A DNA stretch of 64,000 bases from Ursus arctos (taxonomy: Eukaryota; Chordata; Mammalia; Carnivora; Ursidae), in the NCBI RefSeq assembly GCF_023065955.2, contig NW_026622908.1, positions 48,209,367-48,273,366 of the forward strand, in the 5' to 3' direction. This document shows positions 55,501-64,000 of the stretch, in pieces. The position numbers were made by a program, and so were the translations under genes. Below the pieces are notes generated by a model. That model made no database searches, was not told where the DNA came from, and worked only from the letters and a program-made list of their open reading frames with translations. How positions within the stretch are numbered: the first letter of the stretch is position 1; each line of letters begins with the position of its first letter.

Positions 55501-58500
55501 CCCAGACCATAACCTCCATCAGCTCGCAGCACTGGGTACCAGAGCACAGGAACCCCCTAGCTGGGGTCCCGTGCACCCCAAAGCCCCTGGCAAAGTGTTC
55601 TGAGTTAGACTCCTTGGAAGAACAGGGCACTGACCCTGTGGGACAGTCTTGATCCCTTAAAGAGGGGTGCAGGACGGGCCTGCGGGGCACAGGGCAGACT
55701 TGCAGGGTGCACGGCAGGCTCGTGGGGTGCAGTGGTGCAAAGACCAGAGCCTGGCTGGCAGCACTGAAACAGATGGGCCCTCAGAAAGAAGTCTGAGCTT
55801 GCCCGTGGTGGGGTGTGGACAGGGAGGGGCTCTCACCAAAGTTCCCCAGGCTGTTCTCACGGGTGTCGACGCACATCTCCAGCATGTTCACCAGTCCAAG
55901 GTCATCTACCTGGGCCAGGGCCCGCTGCAGAAATCGATGAAGAGTCATCCCTGGGGACTGGACAGTGGTCACTCGCTCCCAGTGAAGTCTCTGCCTTTGG
56001 CTGTGGGCTGGGACAGGTGGCAGACATTTCCCTGCCTCCTCTATGCTGCCTTAGCCATGGATGGCTTTGGCTGGTGGGGTATGAATACACAGGATGCGAA
56101 TAGAGGTAGTAACTGTGCTTGGCTGGTGGGCCCATTTGCAGAGTAGGGCCTGCGGGGTGCCAGTGTCCAAATGAGACCCATGGGACAGACCCACACAGCC
56201 CATAGCGTGGACCCCAGCTCTGCTGAGCATGGCTGAACCACAGCCTCCTCGGACCTGTGGACACTTAAGACTATAAGCCACGGAGCTGGAGGGGTTGTTT
56301 GTTACAGAGCATCATTGCCCCTATAGCTGATTCATACAGAACTTGGGACCTAGATGCTGTTCCAGTAGCTCCCACAGCAGAACACCTCAACAGTGTGATG
56401 TTGGGTTTAGGACCGGGTTGGGGGCTGAGGTGAGTGCTGCTGGGCCTGAAAAGACAGACACCCTCGTCCTGCGGCCATGGTAGGTCTCCTGAGACCATCT
56501 CCTGGGGTGGGCTGCATGGCAGAAAACGTGCATGAGGAACCTGTCACATTGAGCGGAGAGCTGCCAGCACCATGTGGGTGGAGTGAGCTTGGCTGTGCTT
56601 GATAAGGTGCTGTGGGACGCGGGGTTCAGGGGGAAGGGAGAGAGCCCAGGAGATTTGGAACCCACGGGTCTGGAAAATAAAGCGGTCTCTCAATTCCAAT
56701 CAGCCGAAGAAAAAGCTGAGAAGGTTTGCAGGTAGGACGACCCAGTGAGTCCGTCTCGGGGAGCAAGCCAGGTTGCTCCGTGCCCGCTACAACCGCAGAG
56801 GCTCTGGGGTTCTCAGGGGAGGTCTCCGGGAAGCTGGCGACCCCATTTTCAGTGACCGGGTCTGCAGAGAGAAATGTGTCCAGACACCCTCGCAGGTATG
56901 ACTCTTGGCACCTGGCATCGACCGGACTCTACCACGTTGAAAAGCACGTGTGGTTGTGGACCTCTGATCACCAGCTCGCTGTGGCCTGGACTGGGGTTCA
57001 CAGAGATCATCCGAAATGACAGTGTTTGAGGCCGTGTTCTCCAGCCAGGAGCCAGGTGGAGAAGGACGGAGGTCCCAGGATGGACAGAAGCCACACAGGG
57101 ACAGAGCAATCTCTAATTAAAGTGTGTTCCCAGCATGGGGCCCTCAAACATTTGTCCAGTGGGTGTCAGCGTCTCCTGGTTCCCTTCCCAAGAGGGAGAG
57201 GCTGGTGAGTTGCCCTGCTGCTCCCACCTTGCAGGATGGCTGTGGGGGCCACACTGGTCTTCATGCTTGCCTGGTCTCATGGACAAGTCCTTCTTCGGAT
57301 GTGCGCAATGCAAACATGTTCTCCCAGGACGCTGGACTCACCTGATGTGTGGTTAGTGGGGACTTGGGGGTGTGAAGGCTCTGGATGTGGAGGCAGGTGG
57401 GCCAGTGCTCATACTTGTCACTCCTCCCCTGAATTAGAACTGCGTGTCCGTTCCCCGGCCAGTGACAACACAGACCCCAGAGCAGGTGGTCTTGTCCGTG
57501 ATGGGCTTGGCCAAGGGAGTCCTCAAGTGTGCACCTGTCGTCCACCTGCTGCTTACCCCCAAGTGTCGCCCACGAGTGGGGCAGCCCCATGTGGCCCCTT
57601 AGCCTGGATTCCAGTGGGACCCACTGTGCAGACCCCAAGCTGAGGACAGACACCTGTTGTTCCAGCCAGAGTCTGGGTGGTTTGTGGTCAGATTATGTGA
57701 CCACAGATGACATACGGGATACAGAGACCCTCCAGGCCAAGGTGTTGGGGAAGGAGGCCTGCCAGGGACTGCTAGGGGATTCCCACAGCAGCAGCCTGAG
57801 GTGGGCGCTGCCCTGAGGATGACGAGGGGCGTCCGTGTGGATCTGAGGAGACAAATGCATGATACTGTTTGCACCCCAACTGGCCTGATTTTGTAGGGAT
57901 CCCAGGCTGTACAAGGCCTTCTGTGTGGCTGGACATCTCCAGGGGGGTAACCCACCAATTGTCTGAGGAAGACACAGTGACCACACACACTCCTGCAAAA
58001 CCACTCCCTGTTGGGCACTGCCTCCCACGAATGAACACACAACGGAAAGGAAACAAAGCACAGATTCCAGTGAGCACCAGGGATGTCGCGGCTCCCGGCC
58101 TGGCTCCTGCGGTGTGGTACTGGGTGGATGACAAGGCTAGGTCCACCTCCAGGTCCAGCCAGGATGCGGTGGGCGTCCCTGCCCTACCTGCACCCTGCTC
58201 CCGGCACTCCTGGCATGGTCAGGCTGGACCCTCCCTGTCCTGCTATCCGGGGCGGGGAGCTCTGTCCCCAGCCAGCTGCTCTGTCCAGCAGAGGAGACGC
58301 CAGCTCTGTGCACAGGCTGGCCAGGGCCCAGAGTCCCCTCTCAGGGTCAGGCTGTTGCCAGTGCAGCCTGGTCTCCCTGTGGCCCCAGGAGGGCCTGAGA
58401 CAGGGGTACCGGCCTGAGCTCTGTGCACACCGGCCCCTCCAGCAAGCCCACTTTCTGTGTCTAAACCTAGACCTCATATGTGCAAAGGGACACAGGACCC

Positions 58501-59724
58501 CAGAGCTGGCCGGTACAGAGGTGGCCTGCAGCTGTGGGTCTGTTTCTGTCCCCCAGGGCAGTGTGGGGGGCTGCTGAGCTGGTGGGAGGTCTGTCCCGAT
58601 GTGTTCCCTGCTGGACCAAGACACTGGGAAGATATGGGCCCACAGGCCTGGCTGGAGGGCCGCATGCACAGAGGAGCCAACTTGGAGCCTGGGGATGGGG
58701 GCCTGGCAGGAGTGTCCCTTCTGCCGTCACTGACCAGGTGGTGCAGATGCTTCTGTGAGTTAGTTGGTCCAGAAGGCGGGCAGAGACCTCGGGCAGCCAG
58801 GCTCCCTTCTGCATGCTGGTGAGCATGTCACCATAGGGTCTCCAAGGGGAGGGGTCCTTGTGCAAGGGTAGGTGTGGGCCTGAGGGCTGCCCGGGCAGTG
58901 CCTGTACCCGGTGGGGCCTGCCCCCTTAGCATGGCCAACAGTGGGTGAGGTGTGGAGTTGCTGGGTGAGAACTGGGAGTCAAGAGGGCTCTGCATATCCT
59001 GGTGGGCTGCAGGGTGGCAGTGAGGGGCGGCAGCAAAACCCCACCCCAGGTTTGGGAGAAAGCCTTCACTAGCTGCCCCAGGCACAGCCAGTGGGATCCT
59101 GGAACGGCCCCCGCTTAAGCAGCCTGCCCTGGATGGCAGGGCTCCCCCACTTTACTTGTGGTTTCGTTTGTTCCTGGCAGTTGGCACCTTCTGTGTGCCA
59201 TGAACTTGCACGGTCTGACGCCCTGCCTCCCGGCAGAACAACAGGTCCAACAAGGGGCTTCTCTGGTGCATGGACCCAGCGCACAAGGCCTACTCGGCAA
59301 ATACTTGCAAAATTCCTGCCTGGCTCGTTCCCTTGGTGTGCTGCGTGCCTGGGGGTATCTTAATCACCAAGCACCGGGGGTTGGCCCTGAGGGTGGGGCA
59401 GGTACTGGGGGCACAGCAGGGCCGAGAGCGACCATCCACCAGGCAAGGCTAGGAGGGCTGAGGACAAATGGCAGGCTGGACATCGGCCCTGCAATGGTGC
59501 CCCATGCGGACCCCCGTGGCCTGAGCCCGCAGCCCCCCAGCACTCACCAGTCGGGCAGGTGACAGGTACTCCTCTACCAGCCGCTTGCCATGGCTGTCCC
59601 TGTGGCTGCCTGGGTCCTTGCTCTGTGGGCGGGGATTGTGCAGGCCTGGCCAGCTCAGCTCCCGCACTCGGACAGTGGCTGGGTTTGGCCGAGGCCAGTG
59701 GGTTCTGTCCCAGGCCTGGTCCAT
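43578..59724 (-). CDS. LRRC56: LRRC56, leucine-rich repeat-containing protein 56
   Basis: Exons (minus): 59548-59724 (start 59724), 55837-55924, 55101-55161, 47758-47854, 47486-47686, 46526-46709, 45957-46133, 45810-45874, 45455-45597, 45126-45244, 43578-43903. All junctions keep phase; 545 aa (human 542). The N-terminus VRVRELSWPGLHNPRPQSK is conserved. Leucine-rich repeats run over residues about 90-215 (LPNLNQLKLNGS, LGHLQVLWLARCGLTDLDGI, SLCLLERLEVLDLEGNSVED, CPRLATLTLEGNLVCL), capped by YNYRAEVRKLIPQLQVLDEV. The C-terminal half is Pro/Ser/Arg-rich and probably disordered. Known role: ciliary protein tied to intraflagellar transport and outer dynein arm assembly; human loss causes a mucociliary and laterality disorder. 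The 7.2-kb intron between exons 3 and 4 is filled by repeats. Its promoter has X-box-like sites. Confidence 0.95.
47486..47854 (-). other. LRRC56: LRRC56 main leucine-rich-repeat exons
   Basis: Exon 47758-47854 (RDLGTSLGHLQVLWLARCGL) and exon 47486-47686 (67 codons, ELYVSYNNVSDLSPLCLLER, LEVLDLEGNSVEDLGQVRYL) carry three to four repeats of the LxxLxLxxN type. Both end in phase 0, so each is a self-contained cassette. Confidence 0.92.
48139..48190 (+). repeat. Long G tract with quadruplex potential
   Basis: An 18-G run (48139-48156) is followed by GGGG, then about 10 G, then further GGGG and GGG groups to about 48195. It lies in the LRRC56 intron 3, on the non-template side for plus-strand reading. 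Confidence 0.9.
48196..50039. other. LRRC56 intron 3, unannotated stretch
   Basis: C/T-rich sequence with no exon, RNA gene or confident repeat family that I can name. Part of it may be old repeat DNA. Confidence 0.5.
51062..51264 (+). mobile_element. Young SINEC with perfect 16-bp target duplication
   Basis: Complete copy with a long A tail. Duplication AGAAGGTAAGAACAAG lies at 51047-51062 and 51265-51280. It is inserted in the old L1. Confidence 0.94.
51832..52480 (+). mobile_element. MaLR-type LTR relic
   Basis: GGATGAATTGTGCGCCACCC, CCTATGTTAACGTCCTGACC, GTAATTAGTTAAGATGAGCT and GGTGTCCTTATGAAACGGGG follow MLT1/MST LTR order. It is inserted in the old L1. Confidence 0.6.
53567..53676 (-). 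mobile_element. Short SINEC in reverse, with target duplication
   Basis: CCAACATGGGGCTCAAACTC, CCAGACCCTGAGACCCACGG and GGCCAGCCCGGCGTCCC are a reversed SINEC body. A near-perfect duplication, CTGCCTGAGATTTTA, lies at 53552 and 53677. Confidence 0.65.
54351..54546 (-). mobile_element. SINEC in reverse
   Basis: It has an AAAAGATGTATCTATTTGTC tail side, a GAGAGAGAGCGTGCGCGCGC tract, and a GGCTGGGCCACCCAGGTGTC head side. It lies in LRRC56 intron 3, in the sense direction of the gene. Confidence 0.9.
55925..59547 (-). other. LRRC56: LRRC56 intron between coding exons 1 and 2
   Basis: 3.6 kb, GC-moderate. Short frames only, with no conserved motif and no clear repeat. I see nothing gene-like. 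Confidence 0.6.
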
Positions 59725-59734
59725 TCACATCCGA

Positions 59735-62250
59735 CCTGCTAGGATAGGCAGAGGGCAAAGCTACTAAGCCTTTGTTCTTCCTCTGATGCAGCCTGGCTGG
59801 GACCCCCGCTCGGCAAGCCTTCGGGGCTCACCCTGCCTGGTTCTGATGGGGCTCTCACTCACTCAGTCTCTGCCTGCCTGGGGCTTGTGATGGCCCTGGC
59901 ATCGCGCACTCAGCCTTAGCTCTCACCCCACTGGGGTCCGGGCGGGTCACCTCCTTGTGTTTCTGCCTATCCTCCAGGGTCCACAACAGGGCTGCTCGGT
60001 CCAAGCTTCCCTATCTGAGGTCCTGCCTAGGCTGTGGGCCTGAAGGGGGCCAGTTAGCCCTAGGTCATGTTTGCTCCATCAGCTGTGACCAGCAGCAAGC
60101 CATTGGCTCAGGCCCTGTGCTATGTGTCTCCACCAATGGTCTCCAAGCTTGGGGGCCCAAGACCAAGCTCTCAAGCATTCCCCCCACCCACCCCTATGCC
60201 CACTGAGCCCCCTCACCTGGAGGCAGCTGCCTCTTTCCACCATGGGTCAAACATCCAGATAAGGGGACAGCATGTGTCTTCAAGCGGCACCTGCAGCAGA
60301 GATTTGGGGTGGCCTCCTGGCCAGGTCACTGTGCCAGGGGACTTGGCACAGGCAGGGCCCAGAACATAAGTCAGGTGTGGAGGTGGTCGGGGCTGTCAGT
60401 GTGGGCACTGGCCGTCAGGTCCTTTTGATCATCCTGATGGGGGACCCGGACTGGCTGATGAGGAAGACAGTCAGGCGGCGACTGACTCCATCCTCTCTCC
60501 AAAAGGGGTCCCGGGTCTGCCACTCTGGACTGTCTCTCATGGGCTGGCCTCCCTGGCACCCTGTCCCTCCTGAGCCCCTCATCCCCAGGCTCCAAGGGAG
60601 GTTGTCCAGCGTACCCCTGGATGCCTGCATGAGGCTCCCCTGGCATTGCTCCTTAAAGATGCAGATACCTGGCCTGACCCCAGACCCTGGAATCATTTCT
60701 AGGGTCTGCCTGGAATGTTCTGGGCACTTCCCTCCAACTTGGGTTGAGGCCTCGCTGACCACTACACCTGTATTCCCTCCTGCCCTTCCCGGATTTACTT
60801 TCCTTGTAAGTCTGACTCCTTCGATGGTCCTCTGCTCTACAACTCATTCTTTAGAGTGAGTATGTCACTCCAAGACAATATGTGTTCTGGGCAGGCAAGA
60901 TGCTTCCTGCTTTGTCCATAACGTACGGAGGAGGGGCTCTCAACTGCCCTCCGGAGGAATCAGTGAGTGTGGTGCACGCACATTCTAGCACTGCTCTCAT
61001 CTCTCAGCCCCCTGGACACGTTCAAGATGCATCCTCTCCCTCATGCCTAGGGCTGGGGCAGTGGCCAGCTGGGCTTTGACAGAGGCAGTGGAGGGGGCCG
61101 CGGAGGGACAAGCTGCCCAGGCTCTGTGTGCCTCAGTGGCCTCATCTGAAAGTGATCTGTACACTGCGGATCCAAGGGGGTTAAGGCCATGCAGGTGAGA
61201 CCCACATATAGACTCACGGCGTTTCCAGCCAGGATTTCTTTCCAAAAGCTCCCTCTGCTGTCTGCCTTTTTCCAGCTGATGAAAAGCCCCAAGCCTGGCA
61301 GGAAGACCCCACCACCGTGCCTCCTGGGAGTATGCTGCTCACCCCCATCCCAGGCCCGTCAGCCTGCAGCCCCAGGATGCCTTTGGGCAGCATTAAGGGC
61401 CAAGCCCACTGCCTTTCATTCTGTGCCTGATGGCAGCTGACCAGAGGTCCTACACCTGACTAGGGCCAGCATACTGGTCCCATCTCGCCCAAAGGTCTCA
61501 GGGTCAAAGGAGCAGGGCCTGGGTTGTTGGCTGGAGCTCCCATGAAAAACACCGTCCCCTCACATTCACACACTGGCTGCAACTGTCTTGGCCCTGCTTC
61601 CACCCTGACCTGACACTTTGGGAGCCCCACAAACCTCCCAAGTAGGACACCTGGGGGCCTCTCTGTCTCCACAGCCCAAGGTTATGCCAGCCCCTCGTCT
61701 GGCTCATCAGCTCTCTGGGTCCTCTCCTCTCCTCCACCCCTCCACCTCGGAGGGGAGGGGTTCGGAGGGCAGGGCCTCCTCCCCTCCTCTGTCCAGTCAA
61801 ACTCCCAGAGTGGAGCCTGGGTCCCTGCCTCCTTCTCCCCCCCAGGGCCAGGGGTCCCTCCTATCCCCGTGACTGGGAACCCTTGGGAGCGCAGCTAGGA
61901 GTTGTGGGCAGGGCCCCTGGAGGAGCAGAGTGGACATCTAGGGGTACCACTGAGTCTCCCACTGGCTTTGCTGCTTCATCCTAGGACCTGTCCTCGGCCT
62001 CAGTTTCCCCCCAGGCACAGGGGAGGTAACAGCGAGGCCTGAGGCCCCAGGTCCAAGGGTGTGCTTGGCTCTCACCTGAGGGGTCGGTCTCGGTGCCACG
62101 GCCCTGGGTGCCTTCCGCTGCCTGGCCTTCACTCTGACTCGGGGTCGTTCTTCCGGTGGCGGGGTTGCAGGGCCTGGCCGCCTTGGCAACGGGGCCCGGG
62201 CATCATTTGAATACTCAAATATTCATGAGGCCGCAGGAATGTCCGGGGCT
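59735..62250 (-). other. LRRC56: LRRC56 5'UTR exon(s) and upstream intron
   Basis: The first coding exon starts at an acceptor (CTATCCTAGCAG, exon from 59735). A strong donor, CCTCAG|GTGAGAG, on minus at 62076/62075 follows the GC-rich block with the X-box sites. A 5'UTR exon about 62076-62250 is therefore likely. No coding exon is seen in between. Confidence 0.55.
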
Positions 62251-62360
62251 CCGCGGTCGAGCCATGCCCCTTAGCAACGGTTGCTAGGGCAGGCCGGCGG
62301 GGGCGGGGCAGCAGCCAACCGGGTTTGGGATCTAGAGGGTAGGGCCCCACGCGGTGGGCG
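62040..62360 (-). promoter_or_regulatory. LRRC56 promoter with RFX X-box-like sites
   Basis: TAGCAAC-G-GTTGCTA (62272-62286) is a 7-base inverted repeat with one central base. It provides a CCTAGCAAC-type RFX half-site on minus and a close variant (CTTAGCAAC) on plus. Another half-site, TTGGCAAC, is at 62183-62190. RFX factors switch on ciliary genes, which fits LRRC56. Nearby, an AT-rich inverted repeat ATTTGA-ATAC-TCAAAT (62205-62220) interrupts the CpG-rich block. Confidence 0.65.
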
Positions 62361-63419
62361 CCCTGTGGGCTGGGAGGGAACAAGGGGGGGAAGGTGAAAC
62401 GCCGTCAAGCCGGGGGGTGGGGAGAGTGCCGAGGACAGGCCAGGTGTCAGCCCCTGCAAAGGCGGTGTCTGGTGGAGACCAGCGCCCACCTTTCCCAGCT
62501 GGGAGGGTCGTACCTGCGGCCCTGGCCTTAAGGGATGTACCCCCGCCTCCAAGTGTGGCCGATGCCAAAACAAAAGGAAGCGCCGTGGGAAAGCACCCCC
62601 TGAAGACGAGGGAAAGGCAGACCTGGTGTCCCCGCTCGCGAGGGACGCCACCACCCGCTTTCATTTATGCGCCTTTACTTCGCCTCTATGCGCGTCAGGC
62701 GCAAGCCCGGCTCTGTTGTAGCCACCGCGCAGTGGGGTCGGTGATGTGGTGGGGGCGGGGGCGGCCCCGAATGGGTCCGCTAAGGTCACGGCCTGCAGTG
62801 GGGTGAGCTCCAACAGAACGGCACCGAGCCGGCACGGGAGGAGATAGGGGATGGGAGGGGGTGCCATCTGAGCAAAGCAAGGTTGGGCCCTCTGTCTAAT
62901 GCGCCATTCTTTCTTCGTAAATAAGGAGGGTGTGCTTATGCACTACTTGGAAATTTTAAAAAATGTTAAAACCATGTCTTTTTGAAAGTCTCAGGGAGAC
63001 GGGATGTGCGTTTGTGCTTGGAATGGGGGAAATTTCAGTACATCCCCCTTGAGCAACTTTTGGGTGGGATTTGCTGGGTACCATTTGTTAATTGGGCTAC
63101 ACGGTAAGCTTCTGCAGGGTTGGAAGCGCTGGGCTGTGGGCAGCTGAGCGGGCCGGTCTGCAAGGCCTGCCCAAGTTGGGCGAGGCTGGTGGTGAAGGGG
63201 TGCGGGAGAAGGCCCGTCCTCGGAGCCCCAGGCCGGACTGCGAGCTGGAGAGAAGCAAGACCCCCTACATGGAATAAAACGATTATGTCTGTCTCTGCTG
63301 CTCCGCGGGCTCAAACGCAGACCCCCACCTCCCGCTCGCCCGCCCAGCCGAGACACCCCTGCACCGTTTGGCCCTGGGCGCACTGGCTGTGCCGCGCCCA
63401 AGGACTACGCCGAGGTGCC
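62361..63419. other. Region between LRRC56 promoter and the right-edge CpG island
   Basis: GC-rich on both sides, with a less GC-rich centre (about 62890-63110). No gene, RNA or repeat is recognised. Confidence 0.5.
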
Positions 63420-64000
63420 AGGTGTCCTTTGAAGGGGGCAGGCGCCCCTTCCGGAGCCACCTGACGGGAAGGGGGTGTAGGGCAGCCTAGCCTCCGGCCA
63501 CTGGGGGTCCCAGAGGCTTCCGGCGCGGCCCGGGCCCGCCCTGGGCGCCTGACCCTCGTCCCGGCGGCCCCTCCGCTTTGCTCCAGGCTCCCCTCCCCAA
63601 CACGGGGGGGCGTCCGCGGTGCTGACCCTCCTCCCTCCCTGAGGCTCGCCCCCGGACTGGCCCTCCGCTCCGGGACCCTCTCAGCGGGCCGCGCGTCGCG
63701 GCGCAGGGAAGCCCTCTCGGGCTGGCAAGGGCTTGAGCCGAACCGCAGCGACCCCGCCCCAGTCTACAACCGCCCGCGGTCCCGCTTTCCGGAAACTTTC
63801 CGGAGAAGCTGTTGCCCCCGGACCCGCGACCCCCGCGTCCTAGCTGTCCTCCGGCCTGGCAGAGCCCAGCCCCCCTAGGCCGCGGCCCACGAGGGCCTCC
63901 AGGGCCGGCACCGCCCTCCGCGCCGTTTCCCGGAAGCCCCGCCCGGCCGCGGCCCTTGATGGGCGGGCGGGTCGGCCAACCGAAGCTGGGCGGGACGGGG
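63420..64000 (+). promoter_or_regulatory. CpG island, probable HRAS promoter edge
   Basis: Dense CpG and GC boxes (GGGCGGGCGGG near 63961, GGGCGGGAC near 63988) run up to the right edge. HRAS is the expected next gene, on plus, divergent from LRRC56. No HRAS coding sequence is inside the window, so the name rests on synteny only. Confidence 0.6.

Noticed and set aside
1..64000. CRISPR arrays, bacterial operons, tRNA or rRNA genes, novel defence-type systems
   Set aside because: No direct-repeat/spacer pattern, no prokaryotic signals. tRNA-like words are parts of tRNA-derived SINEs.

Overview
This window is mammalian nuclear DNA from a carnivore. It contains spliced, intron-bearing genes and CpG-island promoters, and many tRNA-Lys-derived carnivore SINEs (CAN/SINEC type: GGGGCGCCTGGGTGGC head, AATAAA-rich tail). 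Old MIR, L2, L1, MaLR LTR and Tigger copies are also present. The SINE subtype, with a GCGTGATCCCGGCG body and a CTGGCTGTCTCTATCTCTGT tail, suggests an arctoid caniform (bear or seal lineage). That assignment is from memory of the families and is moderate at best.

Gene order, left to right, is PHRF1 (minus, 3' part off the left edge), MIR210 with its presumed host lncRNA (plus), RASSF7 (minus), LMNTD2 (plus), LRRC56 (minus), then a CpG island at the right edge where HRAS (plus) is expected. This is the human 11p15.5 order PHRF1-MIR210HG-RASSF7-LMNTD2-LRRC56-HRAS, inverted. I built exon models by hand from splice sites, phase continuity and family similarity. The results are PHRF1 residues 1-912, RASSF7 479 aa, LMNTD2 689 aa and LRRC56 545 aa. 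Every junction in these models keeps frame.

Region by region: 1-26.1 kb is PHRF1 (RING plus PHD E3 ligase), with introns full of SINEs and a 54-bp minisatellite at 17.16-17.71 kb. 26.2-30.4 kb is intergenic, with MIR and LTR relics. 30.2-33.5 kb is the MIR210 locus, with hypoxia-response-element cores, a CCAAT box and an octamer upstream of a near-perfect miR-210 hairpin. 33.9-36.7 kb is RASSF7, transcribed from a CpG island with four CCAAT boxes that it appears to share head-to-head with LMNTD2. 38.6-43.1 kb is the LMNTD2 coding region. LMNTD2 and LRRC56 converge tail-to-tail near 43.1-43.6 kb. 43.6-62.3 kb is LRRC56, with a large repeat-filled intron and a promoter carrying RFX X-box-like sites that fit its role in cilia. 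62.4-64.0 kb is mostly CpG island leading toward HRAS.

The genes are neighbours rather than an operon. Functional links are indirect: miR-210 is the hypoxia microRNA, RASSF7 is a Ras-association protein beside HRAS, PHRF1 acts in ubiquitin/TGF-beta signalling and transcription, and LRRC56 acts in cilia. I found no unknown protein system. The more unusual items are regulatory or structural: overlapping opposed poly(A) signals, an inverted SINE triplet, the X-box palindrome, the minisatellite open in several frames, and an extended RASSF7 C-terminus.
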